Source: Phycisphaerales bacterium (GTDB taxonomy: Bacteria; Planctomycetota; Phycisphaerae; Phycisphaerales; SM1A02). Taken from it: 64,000 nt of DNA. Below are positions 34,517-43,384 of this stretch, one piece after another. The position numbers and the translations under genes are program-made. How positions within the stretch are numbered: the stretch's first letter is position 1; every line of letters begins with the position of its first letter. The notes beneath the pieces are model-generated. The model had not been told where the DNA came from, searched no databases, and was given only the letters and a program-made list of their open reading frames with translations. The stretch lies in contig JAQWNP010000002.1 in NCBI GenBank assembly GCA_029268515.1, forward strand, positions 62,001-126,000. Reading direction: 5' to 3'.

Positions 34517-34610
34517 ATCCTTTGCTGCCTTCTACTATGCCCACCAGTGCGCAGCACAATGGCCTCGCGGCCATTTTTAGATCAAGCAAATTGCAGAAGA
34601 CCATTCACAA

Positions 34611-35486
34611 TCAGGTTGCGGACGGGTGCCAGATTGTCTTGGCGTCGACATGTTCTTCAAGTCGCCACGGTGCGAGCCACTTTTCATCCTTCGTCCAGTC
34701 AGCTTTGCTGGCCTTGTAGATCGTGACCCGCTTGATGTTCTCCGAAGCGCCGCATCGAAGTAGTTCGGCCATGTTGCCAGAAACACCAGCGGCGGTGATC
34801 GCCATCACGCGTCGGTGATCAGCAAGATGGCTCAGTAGATCAGCACGGCGACCGGTCAGGATATTGATGGCTCCAGCGGGCACGTCTGCAGTGGCGCAAA
34901 CCTCGCCCAAGATGGCTGCTGGCAAGGGGTATTTTTCGCTGGCCAACGCCACAATGGAATTACCACAAGTCAGTGGGCCGGCAATCATGGTCACAAGTGC
35001 GAGTAAAGGTGGTTCATTTGGGGCAACAACACCTGTGACGCCAATTGCTTGCGGCACAGTGAAGTTGTAATACGGGCCAGCGACCGGATTATGGCAACCA
35101 ATCACCTGTTGGAATTTGTCAGCCCAACCAGCAAATCCCACCAAACGATCCACAGACATCGCAACTTCATTACGAGCCTGCACAGCTTTGTAGCCACAGG
35201 TTTCCATCAATGTGTGGCTAAACTCCTCCGCTTTACCCTCAAGCATCTCAGCCATTCGATACAGCACCTGGCCTCGGTTGTAGGCTGTCATGCCATTCCA
35301 TCTATCAAAGCCAGCGATTGCTTTTTCAACACTCTCCCGCAGATCTTTGCGGGATGCTCGGCAAAGGTGAGCCATGACGGCGCCCGAAGAATCTTCGACG
35401 CCAATAGACGCACCAGATTCGCTTCGCACAAACGCGCCGTCAATGTAGAGTTTGTATGTTTTATTCACAGTCAAGCGATCTGACAT
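34611..35486 (-). CDS. Partial aldehyde dehydrogenase-fold protein without the catalytic domain
   Basis: A 291-residue protein, start ATG 35486 with AGGAG upstream. It matches the first part of the ALDH fold, including PxxxGVxGVVAPNEPPLLALV and AGAINILTG in the NAD-binding region, but ends where ELGGK and the catalytic Cys loop should follow; neither is present. It sits 13 bases after the complete ALDH gene. A full ALDH domain followed by a partial, inactive one is the layout of ALDH16 proteins; here the two halves are separate genes. Its probable role is structural, holding the active dimer. Confidence 0.85.
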   Translation of the reverse strand: MSDRLTVNKTYKLYIDGAFVRSESGASIGVEDSSGAVMAHLCRASRKDLRESVEKAIAGFDRWNGMTAYNRGQVLYRMAEMLEGKAEEFSHTLMETCGYKAVQARNEVAMSVDRLVGFAGWADKFQQVIGCHNPVAGPYYNFTVPQAIGVTGVVAPNEPPLLALVTMIAGPLTCGNSIVALASEKYPLPAAILGEVCATADVPAGAINILTGRRADLLSHLADHRRVMAITAAGVSGNMAELLRCGASENIKRVTIYKASKADWTKDEKWLAPWRLEEHVDAKTIWHPSAT

Positions 35487-35499
35487 AAGTGAGATTCTC

Positions 35500-36984
35500 C
35501 TAGAGCACCACGTAGGGTCGCAGGCCATGACGGCCACCTTCACGGCCAAAGCCTGATTCCTTGAAGCCCCCAAAGGGTGAGCAGGCATCAAACAGGTTGT
35601 AGCTATTACACCAGATCACACCGGCATCAAGTTGTTTGGCAAGTTCAAATATACGCGCCCCTTTGTCAGTCCAGACACCTGCAGAGAGTCCATAGGGCGT
35701 GTTGTTGGCTAGCTCCAATGCCTCCTTCGGTGTCCGAAAAGTCATGACAGCTAGTACGGGGCCAAAGATCTCGTCACGTGCAATTTGATGGCTCGGTTGC
35801 ACGTCAGTGAAGAAGCACGGGCGGCACCAATAACCCTTAGGCGGCAGATCGCCGACTGGGCACGCGTGCATATCAGCACCTTCTGAAGCACCCACATTGA
35901 TGTAGTGCTCGATCTTACTCAGTTGCTGGGGTGAATTGATTGCACCGATGTCGGTGTTCTTATCCAGTGGATCCCCAACGCGTAATGACTCAAGTCGGTG
36001 CGTCAGCTTCTGAACGATCTCATCATGAATTGACTCATGTACGAAGAGTCTAGACCCGGCACAGCAGACTTGTCCTTGATTGAAATAGATGCCTGAAACA
36101 ACGCCCTCAACGGCTTGATCAATAGAGGCATCTTCAAAGATGATATTGGGACTTTTGCCGCCCAATTCAAGAGTCAGGTGTTTGCCGCTTTGGGCACAAG
36201 CTTTTGCCAGGATCTTGCCCACCTTTGTTGAGCCAGTAAAAGCAACTTTCTTGACCTGGGGATGTTCAGCAATCGTTTGGCCGGTCACACCATTGCCAGT
36301 GAGAATATTGACAACACCTGGGGGCAAATCGACTTCTTGAAGAATCTCCGCCAGGCGCAGTGCTGTGAGTGGTGTCGTTTCAGCAGGCTTAAGGACACAG
36401 GTATTTCCGCATGCCAGTGCAGGAGCGAGTTTCCATGCAGCCATAACGAGTGGGAAATTCCAAGGAATGATCTGCCCACACACACCAACTGGCCGAGGGC
36501 GCGCTCCAGCAAAGGCATAATCAAGTTTGTCCGCCCAGCCTGCGTAGTAGAATAGATATTGAGCTGCCAGAACAAGGTCAACGTCACGAGACTCTTTGAT
36601 TGGTTTTCCACAATCCATCGTCTCAAGGACCGCGATCTCGCGCGCTCGCTCTTGGAGGCGGCGGGCAATTCTGAAGAGGTATTTGGCTCGCTCTGTTGCT
36701 TTAAGTCTCGCCCACTTTGGCTGCGCAACGCGGGCTGCTTCAACAGCCTTGTCTACATCTTTCTTGCCAGCGTAAGCGACTTCAGCGAGCACCTCTTCAG
36801 TTGCAGGGTTGAATGTCTTGAAGTACTTCTTAGAGGTTGGTGGCTGGAACTTGCCATCAATAAACAGCCCGTACCGATCTTGAATATCAATCTGCATTCG
36901 TTCTGGCGCAGGGCTGTATTCCCAATTAAAATTGGTTGCCTCGGCCGAGTCTTGTGAAGCATCGATTTCAATGCGCGTATTCAA
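35500..36984 (-). CDS. NAD(P)-dependent aldehyde dehydrogenase
   Basis: A 494-residue enzyme. Key residues: IPWNFPLVMAAWKLAPAL (substrate/NAD region), FTGSTKVG (Rossmann), the general base Glu in LELGGKSP, and catalytic Cys in FNQGQVCCAGSR. It has an N-terminal extension of about 30 residues. Start is a TTG at 36984, supported by AAGGAG 6-7 bases upstream. With deoC directly upstream (28 bases) it probably oxidises the acetaldehyde released by that aldolase. The partial ALDH gene is immediately downstream. Confidence 0.9.
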   Translation of the reverse strand: MNTRIEIDASQDSAEATNFNWEYSPAPERMQIDIQDRYGLFIDGKFQPPTSKKYFKTFNPATEEVLAEVAYAGKKDVDKAVEAARVAQPKWARLKATERAKYLFRIARRLQERAREIAVLETMDCGKPIKESRDVDLVLAAQYLFYYAGWADKLDYAFAGARPRPVGVCGQIIPWNFPLVMAAWKLAPALACGNTCVLKPAETTPLTALRLAEILQEVDLPPGVVNILTGNGVTGQTIAEHPQVKKVAFTGSTKVGKILAKACAQSGKHLTLELGGKSPNIIFEDASIDQAVEGVVSGIYFNQGQVCCAGSRLFVHESIHDEIVQKLTHRLESLRVGDPLDKNTDIGAINSPQQLSKIEHYINVGASEGADMHACPVGDLPPKGYWCRPCFFTDVQPSHQIARDEIFGPVLAVMTFRTPKEALELANNTPYGLSAGVWTDKGARIFELAKQLDAGVIWCNSYNLFDACSPFGGFKESGFGREGGRHGLRPYVVL

Positions 36985-37012
36985 TACAGTCTCCTTCGCG
37001 CTCCATGCCTAC

Positions 37013-37954
37013 TTAGGCAATGGAGAAATCCCATCCTGCGGTGTAATGTCCAGTTTCTTGTTTAACAACCTGCCTGAGTAGATCGTTAAGCAGTGTGGAG
37101 GCGCCGAAGCGGAAGAGCTCCGGTGTGAGCCAGGCGTTACCAAGTGTTTCTTTAAGCATGACTAAGTAATGAATAGCTGTTTTGGCAGTTCGAATGCCGC
37201 CAGCAGGCTTCATGCCAATACGAACACCGGTTGCATGGTAATGGTCACGAATGGCTTCAAGCATGACCAAAGTACTGGCCATCGTGGCACCCGGCGACAC
37301 CTTTCCAGTCGATGTTTTTATAAAGACGTCTCCAGTTTCAATTGGTCCCGCATCCGCTGCCGCAGAGATGGCGAGATCACTGGCTTGCCTTATGTTGTCG
37401 TATGTTTCCAGTTCACCTGTTTCAAGAATAATTTTAAGTCTTGCGGGACCGCATGCCAGGCGCGTCTTTGTAATCTCGGAGGCAACCTGATCGTATTTGC
37501 CAGCAAGGAACGCGCCGCGGTTAATGACCATGTCGATTTCATCAGCGCCGTCTTCGACCGCTTGCTTAACATCTGCCAGACGAATATCCAGGGGGTACTG
37601 GCCGCTTGGAAAACCAGTTGCAACAGAGGCGACGCAGACGGTTGAGTTTGCCAATGTGTCGATGGCGACTGGGACAAGCGATGGATAGACGCAGACAGCA
37701 GCAACAGGCGGGACTTCTAAATCGAGGAGCCCGTCGTAGGGGCGAATGGCCTTGCGACACAGTGATTTAATCTTCTGTGGTGAGTCTTTGCCTTCTAATG
37801 TGGTGAGATCAATCATGGCGATGGCCAATCGAAGGGCCACTTGCTTCGCCTCAGTCTTGATGGATCGGCGCGTCATCGCCCGAGCTCGTTGCTCGACCAT
37901 TACGGCATCTGTAGTGCGTCGATCCATTCTCATAGTGTACCGAACTGACGTCAT
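37013..37954 (-). CDS. deoC: Deoxyribose-phosphate aldolase
   Basis: A 313-residue aldolase that splits 2-deoxyribose 5-phosphate into glyceraldehyde 3-phosphate and acetaldehyde. The Schiff-base Lys is in VFIKTSTGK, and the second Lys is in GMKPAGGIR; KIILETGEL and DEIDMVINRG are also typical. About 40 extra N-terminal residues precede the core; ATG 37933 or 37927 could be the real start. It heads the deoC-ALDH-partial ALDH unit, which would turn deoxyribose into central metabolites. Confidence 0.92.
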   Translation of the reverse strand: MTSVRYTMRMDRRTTDAVMVEQRARAMTRRSIKTEAKQVALRLAIAMIDLTTLEGKDSPQKIKSLCRKAIRPYDGLLDLEVPPVAAVCVYPSLVPVAIDTLANSTVCVASVATGFPSGQYPLDIRLADVKQAVEDGADEIDMVINRGAFLAGKYDQVASEITKTRLACGPARLKIILETGELETYDNIRQASDLAISAAADAGPIETGDVFIKTSTGKVSPGATMASTLVMLEAIRDHYHATGVRIGMKPAGGIRTAKTAIHYLVMLKETLGNAWLTPELFRFGASTLLNDLLRQVVKQETGHYTAGWDFSIA

Positions 37955-37969
37955 CGGCCCTTTTTGGCA

Positions 37970-38320
37970 CTAAGGGAGCCGAGCAGCACCAAACATCTGT
38001 GGCAGTCTGCCTGCCCAAAGCAGATTTAAACCTCGCTGCGTGCGGGCATCTTTGATTTCATAGATCATCAGGGTCTGATCGCGATCATCTGCAACATACA
38101 GCAGCTCATGGGGCCGTTCCTTGGGACCGGATCCCGCTGAGCCGGTCAGCATCGAGTAACCATTGACAGAGGTCACCAGTTCTGCATGGGCATTGTTATT
38201 GGTAAGTGCGCCACCTTGGATAATAATCATGGCCACCAGAATGAAAGCCGAGCCCCAAAGAATGGCGGCAGCAGTACTGATGGAATTGCCGGTGTTTTTT
38301 GATCGTGGTGTGTTGGACAT
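37970..38320 (-). CDS. Small membrane-anchored protein, paralogue of the next gene
   Basis: A 116-residue protein, start ATG 38320 with CTGGAGAG upstream. One helix at about 17-35 anchors it, and a short beta-rich periplasmic part follows (LLYVADDRDQTLMIYEI). The gene upstream (38346) encodes a similar layout with VVFILDTTSSEMIAISY. Unknown function. Its stop lies 15 bases before the deoC reading frame begins, on the same strand. Confidence 0.6.
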   Translation of the reverse strand: MSNTPRSKNTGNSISTAAAILWGSAFILVAMIIIQGGALTNNNAHAELVTSVNGYSMLTGSAGSGPKERPHELLYVADDRDQTLMIYEIKDARTQRGLNLLWAGRLPQMFGAARLP

Positions 38321-38345
38321 GTTGCTCTCCAGTAGAAATTTTGCC

Positions 38346-38723
38346 TTAGCGGACACGGGAGCCATCCGAGGAAAGCCTGCGGTAGCCGAGGCGCTCTATG
38401 GAATTTGTTTGAGGGTTGTAGCTAATGGCGATCATTTCGGATGATGTCGTATCCAGAATGAAAACCACGTCGGTCTGCATGCCATTGATATGGCTTGATA
38501 TCAGAGCGTACGTGCTTCGTGATCCCATCTGCGCAATTGTCTGAGGTGCAAAGATGATGGTCCCGAGCACGAGCAGTAGCGCAATATTCAAAACAACCAG
38601 ACCGCGAACACCCGAAAAGAGACGTCGTTTGCGATGCGGTTCACCGAGAGCATTCGAGGAATCGGTTTGCGCGTATTCTTCAATGGGTGGGTCAATGCCA
38701 GTTTTTGGCGATGGCTGTGACAT
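38346..38723 (-). CDS. Small membrane-anchored protein, paralogue of the previous gene
   Basis: A 125-residue protein with a cytoplasmic N-terminus of about 40 residues, one helix at about 43-60 (LVVLNIALLLVLGTIIFA) and a short beta-rich periplasmic part. Start ATG 38723 has AAGGAG at a suitable spacing. It shares the arrangement Y-x-L/M...(I/L)-(F/Y)-(I/V)-(L/A)-D followed by a strand with its downstream neighbour. Unknown function; the strands resemble one blade of a beta-propeller. Confidence 0.6.
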   Translation of the reverse strand: MSQPSPKTGIDPPIEEYAQTDSSNALGEPHRKRRLFSGVRGLVVLNIALLLVLGTIIFAPQTIAQMGSRSTYALISSHINGMQTDVVFILDTTSSEMIAISYNPQTNSIERLGYRRLSSDGSRVR

Positions 38724-38820
38724 AGAAATACTCCTTCACTTGTTTTGCTTATCCCGATGCGCAGCACAACAAAGCATCGGGCGATCGTCCCGGACCTTAT
38801 TCTACGCACCGGCCTTCCAA

Positions 38821-39033
38821 TCAGTCTTGATGGCCGCGTTTTGACGGCCATAGGCTGATCACAAGTATGACCACCACCAGCAATACCATGAGCAGTATGC
38901 CAATCCATGCTGCAGGTGACTTTCGTAGTTCAGGGCTTGGAGGTGCAACTGGCGCCGCCAGGACGTCTTGCGCAATCCAGATCACAGGAAGGCTCAGTAT
39001 CAGTAGTCGGATGATGGCGGCATTAAGGTTCAT
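38821..39033 (-). CDS. Small secreted or two-helix membrane protein
   Basis: A 70-residue protein with a signal-like first helix ending VLAAPVAPP, a short linker and a second strong helix (about 43-62) followed by a basic end (WPSKRGHQD). No recognised family. It is upstream of the two small anchored proteins on the same strand. Confidence 0.5.
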   Translation of the reverse strand: MNLNAAIIRLLILSLPVIWIAQDVLAAPVAPPSPELRKSPAAWIGILLMVLLVVVILVISLWPSKRGHQD

Positions 39034-39078
39034 CCGGATAGCATAACAAGGCCCAGGCCGAGACTCGCTTTCCTGATG

Positions 39079-40008
39079 CTATGACCCTGATTGGTGTCGC
39101 AGAGAGGCGGTATCACCGATGCCCAGGGATCGGAATATGTCAAGGGTGGCTTGTGATCGGTTCAAAGTATAGAAGTGAATACCTCGAACTCCGTTGTCGA
39201 TGAGATTGCCACATTGTTCAGTCGCCCAATGGACACCGACACGCTGGACTGCATCAGGATCATCCTGGCAGCGGTAGATTCGCCGCTGTAGTGCTGCAGG
39301 GAAATTGGTGCCAGCGGCAAGATCAGCCATGCGACGCATACTCTGGACGGAAGTGATGGGCATAATGCCTGCAACGAGTGGGACTTTGATGCCGGCAAGT
39401 TCACACCGATCTCGCCAATCGTAAAACGCGTTGTTGTCAAAGAACATCTGTGTGCAAACATAGTCTGCGCCAGCATCGACCTTTTCCTTGAGGTAGTCCA
39501 TTTGCATCAGCCGATTTGGAGTCTCGGGATGGCCCTCAGGAAAACCTGCAACCCCAATACCAAATCCTCGAGATTCGGGGTGCTTGCCAGAAGTATTGAA
39601 CTGAGCGATATCAGTAACCAAGTCTTTTGCATGAGGGAAGTCGGAAAGCGAATGGTCGTAGGCCTCTTTTTCAGGAGGCCAATCACCGCGTAGCGCGAGA
39701 ATATTACTAATACCCTCCTTGGCATATTGAGCCAAGATCTGATGCATGTCCTGACGACTCTGGCCGATGCAAGTCAAATGCGGTACTGGTTCTAAGGAAG
39801 TCTGTCGTTTGATCTTTAGTACCAGCTCATGCGTGCGATCCCTCGTTGAGCCACCCGCGCCATAAGTAACGGAGACGAATGATGGTCGAAGCTGCTCAAG
39901 TTCAGCAATACGTTGAAGCAGAATGGCAGCAGCTTTCTGAGAGTTTGGAGGGAAAAACTCGAAAGAAAAGGTCATGGAATCGCGATTGAAGACATCGTTC
40001 ATATGCAT
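39079..40008 (-). CDS. metF: 5,10-methylenetetrahydrofolate reductase
   Basis: FAD-dependent enzyme that reduces methylene-THF to methyl-THF for methionine synthesis. The 309-residue protein has FSFEFFPP (about 14-21), VSVTYGAGGSTRDRT (about 46-60), HLTCIGQS, NILALRGD (about 103-110), GVAGFPEGHPE and DYVCTQMFFDN, all in family order. Start is ATG 40008 or 40002. It is divergent from rex, 80 bases apart. Confidence 0.95.
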   Translation of the reverse strand: MHMNDVFNRDSMTFSFEFFPPNSQKAAAILLQRIAELEQLRPSFVSVTYGAGGSTRDRTHELVLKIKRQTSLEPVPHLTCIGQSRQDMHQILAQYAKEGISNILALRGDWPPEKEAYDHSLSDFPHAKDLVTDIAQFNTSGKHPESRGFGIGVAGFPEGHPETPNRLMQMDYLKEKVDAGADYVCTQMFFDNNAFYDWRDRCELAGIKVPLVAGIMPITSVQSMRRMADLAAGTNFPAALQRRIYRCQDDPDAVQRVGVHWATEQCGNLIDNGVRGIHFYTLNRSQATLDIFRSLGIGDTASLRHQSGS

Positions 40009-40088
40009 AGGCCCATCGTATCACGTCAGAGGGATACTCCATATCCGCGAGCTGATAGAATTGATCTCTCATCCACAGGACGAAACTT

Positions 40089-40733
40089 TTGCCATCGAAG
40101 TCATCAATTCCGGCGCCGACAGTCAAACGACTGAGTCTGTATTTGCGTGAGCTTGAGTCGAGCGGCGATCATGATGATCAGACGGTGAGTAGCCAACAGC
40201 TTGGGCGAGCCCTGGGCATTACTGATGCACAGGTTCGCAAAGACTTAGCTTTCGTTGGCCAGACCGGTCATCCAGGTATTGGCTATAAGGCCGATGAGCT
40301 AGCCAATGGTCTTCGCCATGTATTGGGTACAGATCGTGCATGGCATGTCACGGTTGTTGGCGCGGGAAAGTTAGGCCGAGCTCTTATGGGCTATGGTCGT
40401 TTTGGCGACAAGGGTTTTGATGTTGCAGCGGTATTTGACTCAGATCCACAGGTGGTTGGCACCACCGTCGCGGGTCATCGGGTTCGTCCACTCAAAGATC
40501 TAGAGCAGCTGATTGTGGAACGAGGCATCCGCGTTGGGATTGTGGCGACACCCGCTGAAGCTGCTCAGGCAGTCACAGATCGTCTGGTAAAAGCGGGCGT
40601 TAAAGGCATCTTAAACTTTGCACCAATCCGCTTGCATGCAGAGGGATGCTCTGTGGTGGACGTTGATCTTACCCTGTCGCTTGAGCAATTGGTTTGCCAA
40701 GTATCGCTAGGGATTAACGAGCACTCAGCCTAA
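40089..40733 (+). CDS. rex: Redox-sensing transcriptional repressor Rex
   Basis: A 214-residue regulator that senses NADH/NAD+. The N-terminal winged helix includes SSQQLGRALGITDAQVRKDLAFVG, and the Rossmann domain begins VTVVGAGKLGRALMGY. Length and order match Rex. The start is TTG 40089, with AGGA seven bases upstream; no later Met would keep the first DNA-binding helix. Its targets are usually fermentation and respiration genes; the metF gene shares its promoter region. Confidence 0.93.
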   Translation: MPSKSSIPAPTVKRLSLYLRELESSGDHDDQTVSSQQLGRALGITDAQVRKDLAFVGQTGHPGIGYKADELANGLRHVLGTDRAWHVTVVGAGKLGRALMGYGRFGDKGFDVAAVFDSDPQVVGTTVAGHRVRPLKDLEQLIVERGIRVGIVATPAEAAQAVTDRLVKAGVKGILNFAPIRLHAEGCSVVDVDLTLSLEQLVCQVSLGINEHSA

Positions 40734-40756
40734 CATAGCGGTGTATGAGCTGGTCA

Positions 40757-41572
40757 TCACTTACGGTTTTGCGGCCCGTATGGCTCTCCATCTTCCTTGA
40801 AGATTGCGGAGCCAACTCGGACTAAATTAGCACCACACTCAATGGCGACCTCATAATCATGAGTCATACCCATTGAAAGAATGTTGAACTTCTCGCCGCC
40901 GACACCAGCGCGACGAATGTCTTCAAACAGTTCCTGGCATCGTTCAAAGACTGGTCTGACCTCTTCCGGGTCTTCGGTCAAAGGAGCCATACACATCAGG
41001 CCGCGCGGTCGCAAAGCAAGCATGGTGTCAATCTGTTCGACCAGATGACGAGCAGCAGCAGGTGCAACGCCATACTTCGACTTTTCGCCCGAGATATTTA
41101 CTTGAATGAGCAACTCGACGGGATTCTCAGCATCGAGTCGCCCAGCAATAGCCTGGAGCTCTTCTGCGAGACGTAGTGAGTCAAGACTATGTACGAGGCG
41201 GATGACGCCAATAGCCTTTCGAACCTTGTTGCGTTGTAGATGGCCAATCATGTGCCAGCGAACTTGTTCTGGCAACGTGGTGGCACCAGATTGTCCAAGT
41301 TCTCGATGTCGTTGTACAAACTCGTCGAGCTGTGCGGCGCGCTGCATCAAGTTCTGGACCTGACTTTCAGCAAGATCGGCCTGCCCCAGCCTGACCAACT
41401 CTCGTACTTGGTCCATAGAGGCGTACTTGGTCACAGCCACCAGAATGATGGAGTTTGCCGGCCGGCCGCTTCGCTTTGCCGCAGCAGCTACTTTTGCTTT
41501 GACTTGTTCGTACCTTTTACGCAGCGAATCGGTCGCTGGCGTTTCCGTTGTGGTATCAGTTGCATCCTGCAT
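40757..41572 (-). CDS. YggS-type pyridoxal phosphate homeostasis protein
   Basis: A 271-residue PLP-binding alanine-racemase-fold protein. The PLP Lys is in LVAVTKYAS, and WHMIGHLQRNK, QVNISGEKSKYG and LSMGMTHDYEVAIECGANLVRVGSAIF are family motifs. It is thought to control free PLP. Start is uncertain among ATG 41572, ATG 41584 and a TTG at 41608 that has GAGG upstream. It converges with rex. Confidence 0.92.
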   Translation of the reverse strand: MQDATDTTTETPATDSLRKRYEQVKAKVAAAAKRSGRPANSIILVAVTKYASMDQVRELVRLGQADLAESQVQNLMQRAAQLDEFVQRHRELGQSGATTLPEQVRWHMIGHLQRNKVRKAIGVIRLVHSLDSLRLAEELQAIAGRLDAENPVELLIQVNISGEKSKYGVAPAAARHLVEQIDTMLALRPRGLMCMAPLTEDPEEVRPVFERCQELFEDIRRAGVGGEKFNILSMGMTHDYEVAIECGANLVRVGSAIFKEDGEPYGPQNRK

Positions 41573-41722
41573 GCTTGTGAGCATACCCCGCGACTCAACG
41601 CCCAGCAAAGCCAGAACCTCATAGAGTTGGTGTTTTGTGGAAGAACTTTGCCCAAGGCCCCTCCTACCTTATGGTCTCTGGCCAGTGTCACACGGCCCTG
41701 AGGCTTCGGCTACCCTATCTGA

Positions 41723-43369
41723 ATGGCATCAAAACACGCACCACTTGTCTTGATCGTGCGAGATGGTTGGGGCCAGAATCCACACCCCGAACACGATCCA
41801 TTCAACGCCGTTCACCTTGCAAAGACGCCCATTGCGGATCAACTCGATGGAGCCTGGCCAAGAGCCTTGATTCACACCTGCTGCCGGGATGTGGGTCTCC
41901 CTGCCGACACCATGGGCAACTCTGAAGTTGGTCACCAGAATATTGGCGCCGGCCGAATTGTGCCCCAGGAGCTGATGCGATTAAACAAGGCGGTTGAAGA
42001 TGGCAGTTTTGCCCAAGTAGACGCCTTCTTGGAGGCTTTCGAGCACGTGAGCAAGACATCGGGACGCCTTCACCTGATTGGCTTGGTCAGTGACGGTAGT
42101 GTTCATAGCCATATCAACCATCTTTATGCATTGATTGATCTTGCCAAAAAGCAGCAGCTTGCGGCGGATCGGCTGGTGGTTCATGCCATTACTGATGGCC
42201 GTGATGTGGGGCCGACCTCCGGCCGCGGTTTTATTGAAGGGCTTGAAAATAAACTGAGTGAGGCAAAGGTTGGTCGCATCGGTACGGTGATGGGGCGTTT
42301 TTATGCGATGGATCGTGACAATCGCTGGGAGCGCGAGGCTCGTGCCTATGAGGCTCTTACGGGACACCAAGTGGCCTACAAAGACCTCGATCAAGTGCCA
42401 GAGATTCGTCAAGAATCAACCGCTGCAGAGGCGGTGTCGTGGTATTACGAAAATCCGACTGATCAGAATCGTCATGGTGATGAGTTTATTGTGCCAACAC
42501 AGATTGTGGACACTTCAGGAAAACCTATTGGCTTGATTGAAAACGGAGACGCCGTGATCTTCTTTAACTATCGCGGCGATCGGCCACGGGAGTTGACCAA
42601 AGCGTTTACTTTTGATGAAGCTCGCTTTCATAAGGAACCGGGTGGCGGCTTTGATCGTGGCGGCTTAATAAGCAACCTCTATTTCTGCACGATGACGGGT
42701 TATGAATCAGGCCTACCAGTGGTGATTGCGTTTTCAAAGCCACCAACCATGCCAGATATTCTTGGGCAGGTGATTGCTGATGCAGGACTCACACAGTTTC
42801 GTTGCGCAGAAACAGAGAAATTCCCGCACGTGACCTTCTTTTTCAATGATTACCAGGAAGAACTTTACGCGGGAGAGAGCCGATACCTTGCTCAAAGTCC
42901 AAAAGACGTATCAACCTACGATCAAAAACCTGAGATGTCTGCATACGAAGTGCGTGATGCGGTTTTAGAGCAGATTGCTTCTGAAAAATGTCCTGCGTTG
43001 ATTGTGGTCAACTTTGCCAACGGCGATATGGTTGGTCATACCGGCAACTTGGAAGCGGCAATCAAAGCCATTGAAGTTGTGGATGCGTGTGTTGGCGAAA
43101 TTGTTGAAGCAACGCTTCAACAAGGTGGTTCATTGATTGTCACTGCAGACCATGGGAATGCAGAGCAAATGCGGATGGATGACGGTGTTTCCCCTCATAC
43201 AAAACACACCACTTATGAAGTGCCACTCTACATTATTGGAGAGGCTTTCAAAGACATGAAGCTCCGCGAAGGTGGCCGTCTCGCTGACGTGGCGCCAACC
43301 GTACTCTTCATGATGAACATTGATCCGCCGAAAGCAATGACCGGCCAGTCAATTCTTGAGACTGATTAG
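41723..43369 (+). CDS. gpmI: 2,3-bisphosphoglycerate-independent phosphoglycerate mutase
   Basis: Glycolytic enzyme, 548 residues, manganese-dependent alkaline-phosphatase fold. Catalytic Ser is in TMGNSEVGH (about 63-71); HAITDGRDVGPTSG, GRFYAMDRDNRWER, FFNYRGDRPRE and TADHGNAEQM supply the metal and substrate sites. The usual LxxLDGWG start is VRDGWG here. It is slightly longer than the roughly 510-residue norm. It ends 15 bases before the convergent histidine kinase. Confidence 0.95.
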   Translation: MASKHAPLVLIVRDGWGQNPHPEHDPFNAVHLAKTPIADQLDGAWPRALIHTCCRDVGLPADTMGNSEVGHQNIGAGRIVPQELMRLNKAVEDGSFAQVDAFLEAFEHVSKTSGRLHLIGLVSDGSVHSHINHLYALIDLAKKQQLAADRLVVHAITDGRDVGPTSGRGFIEGLENKLSEAKVGRIGTVMGRFYAMDRDNRWEREARAYEALTGHQVAYKDLDQVPEIRQESTAAEAVSWYYENPTDQNRHGDEFIVPTQIVDTSGKPIGLIENGDAVIFFNYRGDRPRELTKAFTFDEARFHKEPGGGFDRGGLISNLYFCTMTGYESGLPVVIAFSKPPTMPDILGQVIADAGLTQFRCAETEKFPHVTFFFNDYQEELYAGESRYLAQSPKDVSTYDQKPEMSAYEVRDAVLEQIASEKCPALIVVNFANGDMVGHTGNLEAAIKAIEVVDACVGEIVEATLQQGGSLIVTADHGNAEQMRMDDGVSPHTKHTTYEVPLYIIGEAFKDMKLREGGRLADVAPTVLFMMNIDPPKAMTGQSILETD

Positions 43370-43384
43370 AAGACATTGATTTGG

